Positions 17,727 through 26,880 of a stretch of DNA of 64,000 bases are shown piece by piece. Location: positions 2,790,001-2,854,000 of the forward strand of contig NZ_PJMX01000001.1 of assembly GCF_002846415.1 (NCBI RefSeq). Reading direction: 5' to 3'. The translations under genes and the position numbers were made by a program. The notes beneath the pieces are model-generated. The model was not told the origin of the DNA and did no database searches. It was given only the letters and a program-made list of their open reading frames with translations. The stretch's first letter is position 1. Each line of letters begins with the position of its first letter. The stretch is from Streptomyces sp. TLI_146 (lineage in GTDB: Bacteria > Actinomycetota > Actinomycetes > Streptomycetales > Streptomycetaceae).

Positions 17727-18959
17727 CTAACCGGCGGTGGCCCGCCGGGGCGAACCGGTCTCATGTGACGGGCGCGCGTCACCCCCGGTCAGCGGCGCCG
17801 GAAGGCCGCGCGCCCACAGCACCGCGAGCCCGGCGAGGCCCGCGAGGGCGGCGCACAGCGGCCACAGCAGACCGGGCGCGGCGGTGTAGAGGGCGCCGCC
17901 GAGCGGCGGGGCGAGCACCTGGCCGCTGATGGAGGCGCCCGCGTACAGGCTCTGGAAGCGGCCCTGGGCGTGGGCGGGCGCCTGGTCGGCGACGTACGCG
18001 GTGGCGGTGGTCTTGTAGAGGATCTCGCCGAGGGTGAGCGACACCATCAGGGCGAGGGTCCAGCCGAGTGCGGCGCCGGGGATCAGCAGCGCGTAGCCGA
18101 GGCCGACCAGGAGCAGCCCGCAGCCGACGACCGGCAGCGGGGCGCGGCCGCGCAGGGCGTGGACGGCGGGCAGTTCGAGGCAGAGGATCACCCCGCTGTT
18201 GAGGGCGATGAGCCAGCCGTAGACGTGCGCGTCCATGCCGTGGTCGCCGAGGAAGACCGGCAGGGTGGAGTACTGCTGGCGGTAGACGAGGTCGACGCAG
18301 ACGATCGCGGCGAGCAGGACGAGCACGGCGGGCCGCACCCGCAGCTCCCGCCACAGGCCGGGCGCGCCCGGGTCGTACGAGGGCTTGGCGTGGGCGGCCG
18401 CGCGGGCGGGCAGCACACGGGCCGCGTACGCGGCGAAGAGCAGGGTGCCGACGCCGTCGGCGGCGAAGAGCCAGTCGTACGACCAGTGAGCGGCGACCAG
18501 GGCGCCGAGCGGCGGCCCGACGGTGAAGCCCGCGTTGGCGGCGAACCGCATCACGGCGAAGCCCTGGCGGCGGCTTCCCTCGGGGACGCCGACGGCGACG
18601 AGCGCGGAGTTGGCGGACCGCACGACTCCGGAGGCGTACTGGGCGATCGGCAGGGCGACGGCCAGCAGGGCGGTCGGCAGCAGCCCGAGGGTGGCCAGGA
18701 GGGTGCCGCTGACGATGGCGCCGGCGAGCAGGGCGCGCCGGTGGCCGTAGCGGTCGCCGAACGAGCCGCCGGTGAAGTTCCCGGCGACCAGGCCGATGCC
18801 GCCGATCCCGCTGATCACTCCGGCCTGGCCGACGCTCAGGCCGCGCGGGCCGGTCAGATACACGAAGAGATAGATGAACGTGAAGCTGACGACGGCGTTG
18901 AAGAACATGCCGAAGCACAACAGCCGGACGGTTCTCGGCACCGCGCGCAAGGTCTTCAC
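17727..18959 (-). CDS. MFS transporter, drug-exporter type
   Basis: A 410-aa membrane protein with about 12 hydrophobic segments. Motif A-like [20 protein letters not shown] lies between helices 2 and 3, as in drug:H+ antiporters. GTG 18959 follows AAGGGGGG at 8 nt; a longer open frame to 19214 would overlap the divergent regulator. The divergent HxlR/peroxiredoxin gene and an operator-like palindrome in the 100-bp gap suggest control by that protein. The substrate is unknown. Confidence 0.88.
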   Translation of the reverse strand: MKTLRAVPRTVRLLCFGMFFNAVVSFTFIYLFVYLTGPRGLSVGQAGVISGIGGIGLVAGNFTGGSFGDRYGHRRALLAGAIVSGTLLATLGLLPTALLAVALPIAQYASGVVRSANSALVAVGVPEGSRRQGFAVMRFAANAGFTVGPPLGALVAAHWSYDWLFAADGVGTLLFAAYAARVLPARAAAHAKPSYDPGAPGLWRELRVRPAVLVLLAAIVCVDLVYRQQYSTLPVFLGDHGMDAHVYGWLIALNSGVILCLELPAVHALRGRAPLPVVGCGLLLVGLGYALLIPGAALGWTLALMVSLTLGEILYKTTATAYVADQAPAHAQGRFQSLYAGASISGQVLAPPLGGALYTAAPGLLWPLCAALAGLAGLAVLWARGLPAPLTGGDARPSHETGSPRRATAG

Positions 18960-18986
18960 GCCGTCGCCCCCCTTGGTCTCGCCGGT

Positions 18987-19011
18987 AGTGAGTTCCTTAT
19001 GGGAACGGACT
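18987..19011. promoter_or_regulatory. Palindromic operator candidate in the MFS / HxlR-peroxiredoxin gap
   Basis: Arms AGT-N2-GTTCC and GGAAC-N2-ACT flank a central TTATG. This is a 25-bp dyad with 8 of 10 arm positions paired, lying upstream of both divergent genes. It has the length and position expected for an HxlR/MarR-class dimer site. Confidence 0.55.
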
Positions 19012-19059
19012 ATGTCAGCATGAGGATCGCAGGTCAACGGCGTACGGAAGGATGGGACC

Positions 19060-19944
19060 ATGCCCCAACGGACCCGTCTGCACGACGAGCACTGCGCGAT
19101 CGCCCAGGCCCTGGACGTCGTCGGCGACTGGTGGACGCTCCTGATCGTGCGCGACGCCGCACGCGGAGTGCACCGCTTCGACGCGCTCCAGCGCGAGCTC
19201 GGCATGTCCCGCAAGGTGCTCGCCGAGCGGCTGAAACTGCTGGTCGAGACGGGGGTGCTGACCCGGGAGCCGTATCAGGACCGCCCGGTGCGGTACGAGT
19301 ACCGGCTCACTCCGCGCGGCCGCGCCCTGCTGCCCGTACTGATCGCACTCCAGGACTGGGGCGACACCTGGGTGCTGGGGGAAGGCGAGACGACGGCCAC
19401 GGCGACGGAGGGCTCAGGGGAGGCCGAGCGGGTGCGGGAGCTGGTCGGCACGAAGGTGCCGGAGCTCCACCTCACCGACCTGGACGGCGAGCCGCGGGAC
19501 CCGGTGGCGCGGGAGAGCGCGTACACGGTGCTCTACTGCTTCCCCGGCGCGTACGCCCGCAAGGAGTCCTGTCCGCCCGGCTGGGCGGGGATCCCGGGGG
19601 CGCCGGGCTGCACGCTGGAATCGTGCACGTACCGCGACCGGCTCGCCGAGTTCACCGCGGCGGGCGCGACCGTGCACGGGGTGTCCACCCAACGCCCGGA
19701 CGAGCAGCGGGCGTTCGCGGACAAGGAGCGGCTGCGCTTCCCGCTCCTGTCGGACGCGGACCTGACGCTGACGGCGGCGCTGCGGCTGCCGACGTTCCGC
19801 ACGGCGGGGGTGAGCAGGATCAAGCGCCTGACGCTGGTGGTCGACCGGGACCGCACGGTGATCGAGGCGCTGTACCCGATCACCGACATCGAGGCGAGCG
19901 TACGGGCGGCGCTGGAGGCGGTGCGCCGGGCGGGCGGCGGCTGA
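19060..19944 (+). CDS. HxlR-type winged-helix regulator fused to a peroxiredoxin (AhpC/TSA-like) domain
   Basis: A 294-aa two-domain protein. Residues about 5-105 are an HxlR winged helix: CAIAQALDVVGDWWTLLIVR, FDALQRELGMSRKVLAERLK, VRYEYRLTPRGRAL. Residues about 130-290 resemble a BCP/redoxin thiol peroxidase: VPELHLTDLDG, then PGAPGCTLESCTYRD with two cysteines at the peroxidatic/resolving spacing, and GVSTQRPDEQRAF, RFPLLSD, RIKRLTLVVDRD. An extra Cys-containing insert (KESCPPGWAG) precedes the active-site loop. The fusion would let peroxide oxidation of the C-terminal domain control DNA binding. It is divergent from an MFS exporter. The redox-sensing role is inferred. Confidence 0.9.
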   Translation: MPQRTRLHDEHCAIAQALDVVGDWWTLLIVRDAARGVHRFDALQRELGMSRKVLAERLKLLVETGVLTREPYQDRPVRYEYRLTPRGRALLPVLIALQDWGDTWVLGEGETTATATEGSGEAERVRELVGTKVPELHLTDLDGEPRDPVARESAYTVLYCFPGAYARKESCPPGWAGIPGAPGCTLESCTYRDRLAEFTAAGATVHGVSTQRPDEQRAFADKERLRFPLLSDADLTLTAALRLPTFRTAGVSRIKRLTLVVDRDRTVIEALYPITDIEASVRAALEAVRRAGGG

Positions 19945-19963
19945 GACCCCGCCCCGGCGGCGC

Positions 19964-20287
19964 TCAGTGCGCGGCGCCGCCGAGGTTGAGCAGCACCACG
20001 CCGCCGATGATCAGCGCGATCCCGGCGAACTTGGCGGCCGTCATCGTCTCGCCCAGGAAGAGCATCCCGATGGCGGCGACGACGGCCGTGCCCGCGCCGG
20101 ACCAGATCGCGTACGCCGTACCGACGGACATCGACTTCAGGGTGAGCGAGAGCAGATAGAACGCGAGCAGATACCCGCAGGCGGTGACCAGCGAGGGCCA
20201 CAGCCGCGTGAAGCCCTCGCTGTACTTCATCGCGGAGGTGGCGGCGATCTCCGACGCGATGGCGCAGGAGAGCAGGACGTACGGCAT
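19964..20287 (-). CDS. Small multidrug resistance (SMR) family transporter
   Basis: A 107-aa protein with four membrane helices. It starts MPYVLLSCAIASEIAATSAM, with the conserved membrane glutamate E13, followed by LKYSEGF-like and YAIWSGAGTA motifs typical of EmrE/SugE-type SMR exporters. It acts as an antiparallel dimer exchanging protons for cations such as quaternary amines. It follows a TetR regulator on the same strand with a 53-bp gap, the usual regulator-exporter pair. Confidence 0.92.
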   Translation of the reverse strand: MPYVLLSCAIASEIAATSAMKYSEGFTRLWPSLVTACGYLLAFYLLSLTLKSMSVGTAYAIWSGAGTAVVAAIGMLFLGETMTAAKFAGIALIIGGVVLLNLGGAAH

Positions 20288-20340
20288 ACGGACAAGCGTA
20301 CACAGCGATGCGTACGGCCGTACATAACGATTCGGGGCGC

Positions 20341-20880
20341 CTACGGCCTCAGCAGCCGCCCCAGCAACTCCCGCGCGTATCCCTGGTCGTAGGCCCCGCC
20401 GGTCAGCAGCGCCTGGAGGCAGATCCCGTCCATCAGGGCGACCAGGCCCCGGGCGGTGACCGGGTCCGTGTGGCGGGCCAGGACCTCCGCCACGCCCTCG
20501 GTCCACTCGGCCGCGACGGGCCGCAGCGCGGGCCGCCGCAGCGCCGCCAGATAGAGCTCGTACTCCAGCTCCACCCGCGCCCGGTCCCCCGCGATCCACT
20601 CGCCCATCAGCCGCGCGAGCTCCGCGGCCACGTCCACGCCCGGCTCCGCCAGCGCCCCGCTGTCGCGGATCGCGGCGGCGAAGCCCTCGTTGGCCTGGCG
20701 CAGCGCGGCGACCATGAGCTCGTCGAGCGTCTTGAAGTGGTACGTGGTGGAGCCGAGCGGCACATCGGCCTCGGCGGCGACGCTGCGGTGGCTGAGCCCG
20801 GCGATACCGCGCTCGCCGACCACCCGGATCGCGGCGTCGATGATGCGGCGCCGCCGGTCGGGGTCGTACCGGCGGGCCAT
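20341..20880 (-). CDS. TetR/AcrR-family transcriptional regulator
   Basis: A 179-aa regulator. The N-terminal TetR HTH is RRRIIDAAIRVVGERGIAGL followed by SHRSVAAEADVPLGSTTYHF (residues about 8-50). The C-terminal helical ligand domain has an YELYLAALRRP segment. ATG 20880 follows a GGGAG site. It lies upstream of and co-directional with the SMR exporter, so it probably represses that operon until a cationic ligand binds. Confidence 0.88.
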   Translation of the reverse strand: MARRYDPDRRRRIIDAAIRVVGERGIAGLSHRSVAAEADVPLGSTTYHFKTLDELMVAALRQANEGFAAAIRDSGALAEPGVDVAAELARLMGEWIAGDRARVELEYELYLAALRRPALRPVAAEWTEGVAEVLARHTDPVTARGLVALMDGICLQALLTGGAYDQGYARELLGRLLRP

Positions 20881-20939
20881 CAGTCGCACGCTCCCTGCTC
20901 GCAAGCCATGCCCCGACCGTACCGGGCCGGGTCCGGGGC

Positions 20940-22334
20940 TCAGCCGGTGACCGTGAACCAGGTGGCGCGGGACTTCTTCCACTCGGGGTGCGTGAGGTCC
21001 TTGGCGTCGGTCCCGTCGCCGTACAGGTCGGCCGACCCGTTGTCAGTGATCAGCTGGGCGCGGGCGCCCGGCACCGACAGGTCCGGCACGTCCACGACGG
21101 CCTCCCAGCCGCCCGGGTCGCCGGTGGGCAGGTCGCGCAGCCTGACCGGGGCGTGCGCGGCGACCCCGTCCCAGGAGTAGAGGGCGTACGGGTCGGAGTT
21201 GTCGTCGGCCGCCCACGACCCGGCGACGATCAGATACTGGTCGGCGGCGTTCCTGCGGATGTCGCGGATGCTGAGCCCGCCCAGGTCGAGCTCGATCGCC
21301 GCCCCGAAGACGGCCTTGTCCCCGCTGCCCACCACCTTGTCGATGTTGGTGACGGGCACGATGAGCGCCTTGCCGCCGTTGGCGGGCGGCACGAGCGGCG
21401 CCCGGAAGCCGAGGTACGCGGTGGTGGCCGACCCGGGCGCGAACTCCAGCCCCTCCACGTTGAACCCGTCGATCTGCTTGGGCGCCTGCCCGGCGGCGGT
21501 CGCGGCGGCGAAGCCGTACCGGTCGCCGTTGGCGCGGTCCCAGGCGACGAGATCGTCACGCAGCTTCTTGTACGAACGGCCAACGGTGAGCTGGGTGCTC
21601 GCGCCCGATCCGCTGACGGTGGTGGTGAAAACAGTATTGCGGTCGGCCTTGTACTCGCCGTCCTTGTTGTTGCCGAGCGAGCCGGTCCAGTAGATCGTGT
21701 CGCCGACGCGGGCGGCGCCCTCGATGTCGATCTCCTTGGAGACCCCGAGCTGGGAGCTGAAGTCCCAGGTCCGCACGGGCGCGCCGGACGTCGAACGGTC
21801 GTACAGGCGCAGGGTGTTGGACTCGTCATCGGCGACCACGGCATACCCGCCGCCCACGTCGACGGCGGCGGAGGCGTCGCTGGACCCGGTGAAGTAGCGG
21901 GTGTCGGCGGCGTCCCGCACCGCGGCCGAGGCGGCGTAGTGCAGCGTCTTGGTGACGCTCTTGCCGCCGAGCCCGGTGAGCTTGAGCGTGAGGTCGGTAT
22001 AGCCCTGGCCGTGCGCGGCCACCGCCACCTGCCGGGTGGCCCCGGTCCCGGTGACGGTCACGTCCCCGGTTCCGGCGACGGAGGACTTGGTGCTGGCCGA
22101 GGCGGCGAGGGTGAGCGCGGCGGCATCGGCCCCGCTCTGCCCGACGGTCACGGTCACCACGGGGTCCCCGGTGGCCCCCACGGCCCCCGAGAGATATCCG
22201 GCCGAAAGCGAGAGGGTCGGGGTGCCATATCCGGCCGCGTGCGCGGGTGCGTTCAGGCCCATGGCGGCCAGCGTAAGAGCCCCGCTCACGGCCGCAAGGG
22301 CAACGCGCGTGTTCCGGGAAACGTCATACAGCAC
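20940..22334 (-). CDS. Secreted protein, DUF3616-like beta-propeller
   Basis: A 464-aa exported protein. GTG 22334 follows GAGAGG; VLYDVSRNTRVALAAVSGAL and an AHAA cleavage site form a Sec signal. The first ~130 mature residues look like an Ig-like/cadherin-type repeat (DPVVTVTVGQSGADAAALTL). The rest has propeller-like segments (GGGYAVVADDESNTLRLYDR; DGFNVEGLEFAPGSATTAYL) matching DUF3616 proteins. There are no catalytic residues I can name. It is probably extracellular or wall-associated. It is the last intact core gene before the accessory insertion. Confidence 0.78.
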   Translation of the reverse strand: MLYDVSRNTRVALAAVSGALTLAAMGLNAPAHAAGYGTPTLSLSAGYLSGAVGATGDPVVTVTVGQSGADAAALTLAASASTKSSVAGTGDVTVTGTGATRQVAVAAHGQGYTDLTLKLTGLGGKSVTKTLHYAASAAVRDAADTRYFTGSSDASAAVDVGGGYAVVADDESNTLRLYDRSTSGAPVRTWDFSSQLGVSKEIDIEGAARVGDTIYWTGSLGNNKDGEYKADRNTVFTTTVSGSGASTQLTVGRSYKKLRDDLVAWDRANGDRYGFAAATAAGQAPKQIDGFNVEGLEFAPGSATTAYLGFRAPLVPPANGGKALIVPVTNIDKVVGSGDKAVFGAAIELDLGGLSIRDIRRNAADQYLIVAGSWAADDNSDPYALYSWDGVAAHAPVRLRDLPTGDPGGWEAVVDVPDLSVPGARAQLITDNGSADLYGDGTDAKDLTHPEWKKSRATWFTVTG

Positions 22335-22442
22335 TGGGTGCCTCTCGTAGGCGTGATGTCGACGAGAAGGGTCCTGCGCGTGCGCCAATTTCGGCCGTAC
22401 GGGGTACGTACGGGGGGCGAACAGATCCGTACGCGAGCCGGT

Positions 22443-22514
22443 TCAGTCGACCAGGGTCGCCTTGGGCCGCAGCACACAGAACTCATTGCCCTCGAGGTCT
22501 CCGAACGCACCGTT
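22443..22514 (-). pseudogene. C-terminal fragment of a VOC (glyoxalase-fold) gene
   Basis: Read leftwards, codons to the TGA at 22443 encode GAFGDLEGNEFCVLRPKATLVD (22 codons here plus flanking). GDLEGNEFCVLRP is the hallmark last strand of VOC-family proteins. The frame is blocked upstream by TAG at the insertion end, and there is no start. The missing N-terminal part is at 27721-28050, 5.2 kb away on the same strand; the first few codons here belong to the insertion's terminal repeat. Confidence 0.85.
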
Positions 22515-22528
22515 CTAGGAGTTCTGGA
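22500..22528 (+). repeat. Left terminal inverted repeat of the insertion
   Basis: TCCGAACGC, 6 nt, CTAG, 3 nt, TTCTGGA, reading into the element. The flanking host dinucleotide TC is at 22498-22499. Confidence 0.8.
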
Positions 22529-22714
22529 GTGGTGCCACCGTGGCCGCATCGTCCCTGGTCAGCGAGGGTCAGCATTCGACTCACTCACACGGGTCCGTGA
22601 AGACCGACCAGACCCGTGCACTCATTGCCCGGGGTGTTTCCCGGCCGGATTCCCCGGGATATCGGAAGTCAATGTGTCTCGCCTGCTATCGGGCATGGAA
22701 GGCCCGTTGACCAC

Positions 22715-22747
22715 AGGTGCCCTGCATTCTACCCGCACAGGGCACCT
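22715..22747 (-). terminator. Hairpin terminator of the leftward coiled-coil gene
   Basis: Perfect 10-bp stem AGGTGCCCTG / CAGGGCACCT (22715-22724 and 22738-22747) with a 13-nt loop. It begins at the stop codon of the gene ending at 22746. A weaker 8-bp stem follows at 22588-22618. Confidence 0.7.
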
Positions 22748-23318
22748 ATCTCTTTGTCCCGTCGTTGTCCAGCGCAATACGCGCACGTTCAAAGAAGTTA
22801 TCCCTGGCTTCACTGAAGTCCACATAGTGCATGGCTCCCTCCCTCCATTGTTCAGCCAGACTTGGCATGCCCGGGTAGGCGGGCAGGGCCATTAGGGACA
22901 GGCTCACATAGACATCACTGGATTTTTCGTCGACTAGAGCTGCTGCGGTGCTCACGTCTTTGGGGCCAGCGAGCTGAACTCTCGTTGACACCTTAGACAG
23001 CTTTTCGGAAAGCGATTTGGCTTCACTGATTACCGTCGCCAGATCCATTCCTTGCGGAAGGATGCGCATCCGCTGTAGGTCACTGAGTTCCTCTGGTACC
23101 GGAGCTAAGAGGAGCTTGGTGAGATCTGCATGAGCCTGTGCTGCGTCTATGAATTCTTCGTAGATAACCTGCCGGGCGTCCCGTCGCTGCCGAAGGTGCT
23201 CAGACCGTGCCGCCAGCTTCGCCTGTTCTCGTGCTGTCCAGCCGGTAGCCAGCGCTGCACCAATGGTTGCAACCGACCCTGCCAACGCGCCCAGCACTGC
23301 CGCCAATCCCGCATCCAT
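22746..23318 (-). CDS. Membrane-anchored helical protein of unknown function
   Basis: A 190-aa protein. MDAGLAAVLGALAGSVATIG and on to about residue 25 is one N-terminal membrane helix. A highly charged helical stretch follows (EQAKLAARSEHLRQRRDARQ, 30-55) and then an alpha-helical body. This layout is common among accessory proteins in Streptomyces integrative elements and prophages. The role is unknown. The ATG at 23318 has only a weak RBS; an upstream in-frame start near 23360 is possible. It is the last gene of the leftward set and ends in a perfect hairpin. Confidence 0.7.
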   Translation of the reverse strand: MDAGLAAVLGALAGSVATIGAALATGWTAREQAKLAARSEHLRQRRDARQVIYEEFIDAAQAHADLTKLLLAPVPEELSDLQRMRILPQGMDLATVISEAKSLSEKLSKVSTRVQLAGPKDVSTAAALVDEKSSDVYVSLSLMALPAYPGMPSLAEQWREGAMHYVDFSEARDNFFERARIALDNDGTKR

Positions 23319-23469
23319 GGCGCAACTTTCGTGGTGCACCAGGCATGTGGTCAAGGGCACCTGCCCGGGGCGTGCTGCCGCAACCAGGCACCCTCAGCCG
23401 GCTGAATCCCCTACCTTTTCCGACCTGTGTCTTTGCTGCGCTGCAACTTCGCTGGCCTGTGTGCTGGTG

Positions 23470-24390
23470 CTAAGGAGTCAGCGTGTCCAGCGCGTACATC
23501 GGCTTGGTCGGCCAGGGCACGATCTTGCCATTCAAGTTGAACGGAACTTTGCCAGCCTCATCCCACAAGCCTGAAATCGACGCCGCCAACTGATCAAGAG
23601 TCTGGGTCCCCCACGGATCCGGGAGGAAAACGGTGTAGTGGCCGATTCTTACAACCACACTGCTCAACTCCTCCGGTTTTTCGACAATCATGATTTGCCT
23701 AAGGTCGGCATCATAACTCGGGTTGAATCCGATAATTGGCGGCAGAGTGGCGAGTGATCCGGGCTTGATCTGCTCCCGGATGGGATTCAGTGCAGGCTGG
23801 AGAATGTAGCTCCACCCCAGGGCAGAGAATGCGGCCAAGTAGGCAGAGCGTACCCACGAAACATCAGCATGCTTCGACGAAAAGCGCGCTTTGACCGTGA
23901 ACTTGATTCCCGCCGTTTCCCCGCTTTCGGATGCGGCGCGCAGTTCGCTCTCATGAGCGTCAAGCATTGCCGGATGGTTTTGTTTGGGCACTCCTTCCAG
24001 GAACCAACCATTCCCCGTGCTCTGCGCCACCCCGTTTACGCGCGTATCTCCCGCTTCAAACACGGCACGCAAAGGACGCTTCGTGCCCTTACCTGCCAGC
24101 ATGTTGTAGAACTCAGCACGCAACTGCGCGTGAGAATCGAAGTCTCGCCCCGCGTCATTATTGCAGCGCTTGCAGGTGAGCAGCATTCCTTTTCCGTCGA
24201 GTGCTTCCGGCGGCACGTGCTCGATAGTCAAGTTCTGAGCTGCGACCGCCTCAAGGGAGAAGGCGTACAAACAGCATGGGCAGGCGTAGTAGGGATCGTC
24301 ACTGGGCAGCCGATCAGCGAGCCCAATCCGTTCCATTACTTGCCGGAGCAGCGGCGCTCCTTCATTGAACCAACGTTCTCTCTTGTTCAC
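23470..24390 (-). CDS. HNH-type nuclease-like protein
   Basis: About 306 aa from GTG 24390 (the frame stays open to 24456, so the start is uncertain). A zinc-supported HNH core is visible: C37-x2-C40, then IEHVPPEAL with H58, then C73-x2-C76-N-N (TCKRCNND). The ~220 residues after it are mixed alpha/beta and unassigned. Stand-alone HNH proteins of this length on mobile DNA include restriction-like nucleases and homing enzymes. No methylase partner is present. Base composition is lower in GC than the flanking chromosome. The function is inferred from the motif only. Confidence 0.72.
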   Translation of the reverse strand: MNKRERWFNEGAPLLRQVMERIGLADRLPSDDPYYACPCCLYAFSLEAVAAQNLTIEHVPPEALDGKGMLLTCKRCNNDAGRDFDSHAQLRAEFYNMLAGKGTKRPLRAVFEAGDTRVNGVAQSTGNGWFLEGVPKQNHPAMLDAHESELRAASESGETAGIKFTVKARFSSKHADVSWVRSAYLAAFSALGWSYILQPALNPIREQIKPGSLATLPPIIGFNPSYDADLRQIMIVEKPEELSSVVVRIGHYTVFLPDPWGTQTLDQLAASISGLWDEAGKVPFNLNGKIVPWPTKPMYALDTLTP

Positions 24391-24573
24391 ATGTCGAGTA
24401 TGCCCGCACCCACCACCCAGCGCCCAGGTCTTTCGAGACTGACAGCGGGTGCACACCTACCCCTGGGGGATGCCCTCCCTCCCGCTCTCTAGCCACTCGG
24501 CAGGGAGGGAAAAAGCTAGCGCCGCAACTGCAAGCGTTTGCGCGAACCTGCGGAACTCACCAGAATTCTAGGT

Positions 24574-25293
24574 TCAGGTGTTATCGCGTCCGGCTTCATC
24601 TTCGCTCGCCTGGTCGCGCTGCTTCTCTTCTTCGTAGTAGCGAGAAGTGACGACACCAGATATCAGAGCCTGAACTATGATTTTATTGGCGTCCGTTAAT
24701 GTACGTAGCCCGTTAACGAGCAGCATCGCCGAAGCGAGCAAGCCGACAGCGAAGAGAGGTGACCACTTGAACGCCAGAGTGATCCAGAGCAGGGCAGAGA
24801 ATACCGCCACGTTGGCGCGGAACTCTCCTTCGGATTCAGTTCTGTCGTGCTCTAGGTAGAGGTCTAAGTGACTAACTATAAGGCGCATTCGGATCTCAGA
24901 GAATCCATCCTCGAATATCTTGCGCGTTAGGCTGTCCACGAGACCGGAAGGCTCGCCATGAGGTGCACGCTTTTCGAATGCGCTGCGGGCGAAGCGTCGT
25001 AAGTCGAAATAGTTCACCAGGGATAGATGGGGACTTTTATTGAGGATGGATAGCTGGTCGGTCGAAAGTTTTAGAATGTCACCTATGACATAGACGACGA
25101 ACGCCAAGACGGCTGTTGTTATCGGCCTTCCGGCAAGCTCTGCTAGCGAATATAGGCGCCCGGGAAAGCCGTGCATTTCATTGTGGGTAGGAATGGAAGC
25201 ACCACGCCAAATCCAGAACGTAAAGGTGAATAGCGCTCCAACAGCGAACGGCGTGCGTAAGTGGCGGAACCCCGGCAGAAGACTCGTAAGCAT
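24574..25293 (-). CDS. Membrane protein of unknown function, low GC, TTA codons
   Basis: A 239-aa protein with four predicted membrane segments (about 15-31, 58-76, 163-178, 180-200) around a charged central cytoplasmic-type region (FDLRRFARSAFEKRAPHGEP). The C-terminal tail is highly charged (YYEEEKQRDQASEDEAGRDN). GC is close to 50%, far below the rest of the window. In-frame TTA leucine codons occur at 24697-24699, 24865-24867 and 25000-25002, so translation should depend on the bldA tRNA and be delayed in development. No family is recognised. It lies between the HNH protein and the divergent XRE regulator. Confidence 0.72.
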   Translation of the reverse strand: MLTSLLPGFRHLRTPFAVGALFTFTFWIWRGASIPTHNEMHGFPGRLYSLAELAGRPITTAVLAFVVYVIGDILKLSTDQLSILNKSPHLSLVNYFDLRRFARSAFEKRAPHGEPSGLVDSLTRKIFEDGFSEIRMRLIVSHLDLYLEHDRTESEGEFRANVAVFSALLWITLAFKWSPLFAVGLLASAMLLVNGLRTLTDANKIIVQALISGVVTSRYYEEEKQRDQASEDEAGRDNT

Positions 25294-25515
25294 GTAGTGA
25301 TGATGCGCGCGAGCGCCTCACTCTGGGAAGTTCGACCGTTGGTATCTCGCAATGACCACATGACCGTAGCCCCGCACCCGCTGCCTTCCTCGTGGCCGGT
25401 ACGGGGCTCTTGCCCTATCTGACGATGTATCAGATGTCCTTCGCTGGCCTCTGGCTTGACCGATCAGCGTTGCTCCGGTAGGCGGCGGGCATACCCTTGA
25501 CGTGAGGTGGTGCCG

Positions 25516-26757
25516 ATGTCTACAGGGTTGGCAGACAACGTCAAGAAGTACCGGCGCACGGCCGGACTGAGCCAAGAAGGGTTGGCCGAAGCGGCTGACC
25601 TGTCGCTGAGCACGGTTCGCAAGGCGGAGCAAGGTGGGCACGTGAGCATGGACACCCTTGCCGCCCTTGCCCGCGCGCTGGGGGTCTCAACTTCCGACCT
25701 GTTCGCCACCGAGACGCCGAAGTCCGTCGTTGGTGCGGAGGATGAGGCGAACCGCCGCTATCTGGCAGAGTTGAGGCGTGCCCTCATGCCCCCTATCGGG
25801 CTCTCAGCGCCTCTGTCAGAGCCTGGTGAAGCCGGGGAGGTCTCCACCATCCGGCAGGGCGTACAGGACGGCCACGCGCTCTACCAGGCGGACCGGTACA
25901 CGTCCGTAGCACGGAAGCTGCCCGGCTTGCTGCGGTCCTCTGAAGCCGCCGTAGCCACTCTTGAAGGCGAAGAGCAGCAACACGGCATGATTGCCCGCGC
26001 GCACGCCCTGATGCTCGCGGGTAAGTACCTCACTCAGGTACGCCAGTACGACATGGCTTACTTCGCACTCGCTGAGGCAATCCGGCTTGCCCGCGAGACT
26101 GGCCAAACTCAGTTGGCAGCAACGGGAGTTGTAGGACTGGGCTGGCTTTTGCTGCGGCAGGACCGGTTCGACGAGAGCGAGCAGCTTGCAGCGCAAACGG
26201 CAGCGGAGATCGAACCGCGCATGTCTTCTGCGACTCCCGCCCAGCTTGCCGTCTGGGGTGAGTTGTGGCTCAGGGTTGCCGCTGCTGCACGGCGGAACAA
26301 CAGGCCGGATGTGGCAAAGCACGCCCGTCGAATGGCGGCGACCGCTGGGGGTGCTCTGGAGCGGGAACACACGGGCTTCCCTTCACACTGGAGCGCGTTT
26401 GGCCCCGTGACCGCTGAGGCGAAAGCCGTTGAGGACCTTGCCCTTGTGGGTGATGCGCGCGGTGTTCTGCGTCGAGCCGATGAAGGCCCCCTGAGCCCCA
26501 AGGCCGTGAAGAACTTCGGTCGGTTGAGTACGAACAACTGGGGCCGTCACCGACTGGACGTTGCCCGCGCTCACGTCTTGCTCGGGTCTCACCAGGACGC
26601 CATGGATGAGTTGGCCAACCTTCGTGAGACGGCCGATGTGTGGCTAACGCATCAGCCCATGGCGCGACGCGTGATGGGGGACATTCTAAAGACCCGTAAG
26701 CGGACGCTGACGGAAGAGATGCGCAGCATGGCAGCTCATCTTGGGCTTGCCGGGTAA
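25516..26757 (+). CDS. XRE-family regulator with TPR-like helical C-terminus
   Basis: A 413-aa protein. Residues about 5-63 are a classic XRE helix-turn-helix (LADNVKKYRRTAGLSQEGLA, LSTVRKAEQGGHVSMDTLAA, ALGVSTSDLF). The rest (about 110-410) is helical with TPR-type pairs (AHALMLAGKYLTQVRQYDMA YFALAEAIRLARETG). ATG 25516 follows GAGGTGG. Such XRE-TPR proteins in Streptomyces often act as peptide- or partner-sensing switches of small accessory gene clusters. It is read rightwards, divergent from the membrane/HNH genes and ahead of two small genes. Confidence 0.85.
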   Translation: MSTGLADNVKKYRRTAGLSQEGLAEAADLSLSTVRKAEQGGHVSMDTLAALARALGVSTSDLFATETPKSVVGAEDEANRRYLAELRRALMPPIGLSAPLSEPGEAGEVSTIRQGVQDGHALYQADRYTSVARKLPGLLRSSEAAVATLEGEEQQHGMIARAHALMLAGKYLTQVRQYDMAYFALAEAIRLARETGQTQLAATGVVGLGWLLLRQDRFDESEQLAAQTAAEIEPRMSSATPAQLAVWGELWLRVAAAARRNNRPDVAKHARRMAATAGGALEREHTGFPSHWSAFGPVTAEAKAVEDLALVGDARGVLRRADEGPLSPKAVKNFGRLSTNNWGRHRLDVARAHVLLGSHQDAMDELANLRETADVWLTHQPMARRVMGDILKTRKRTLTEEMRSMAAHLGLAG

Positions 26758-26880
26758 CTACTGCGGAGCATGGTAGTTCGGCGCGCTGGGTTGCTGAACT
26801 ATCGCATTGCGCATGTGGATTGACGCTCTGTCTGCTCATACGGTCCCCCTTACTGACCAACGGCGAAGGGGGCCGAAGCA

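Noticed and set aside
22481..22630. 11-bp direct repeat ACTCATTGCCC at 22481-22491 and 22620-22630 as an attachment duplication
   Set aside because: The second copy lies inside the insertion and does not match the right junction; the inverted ends with flanking TC explain both junctions better.
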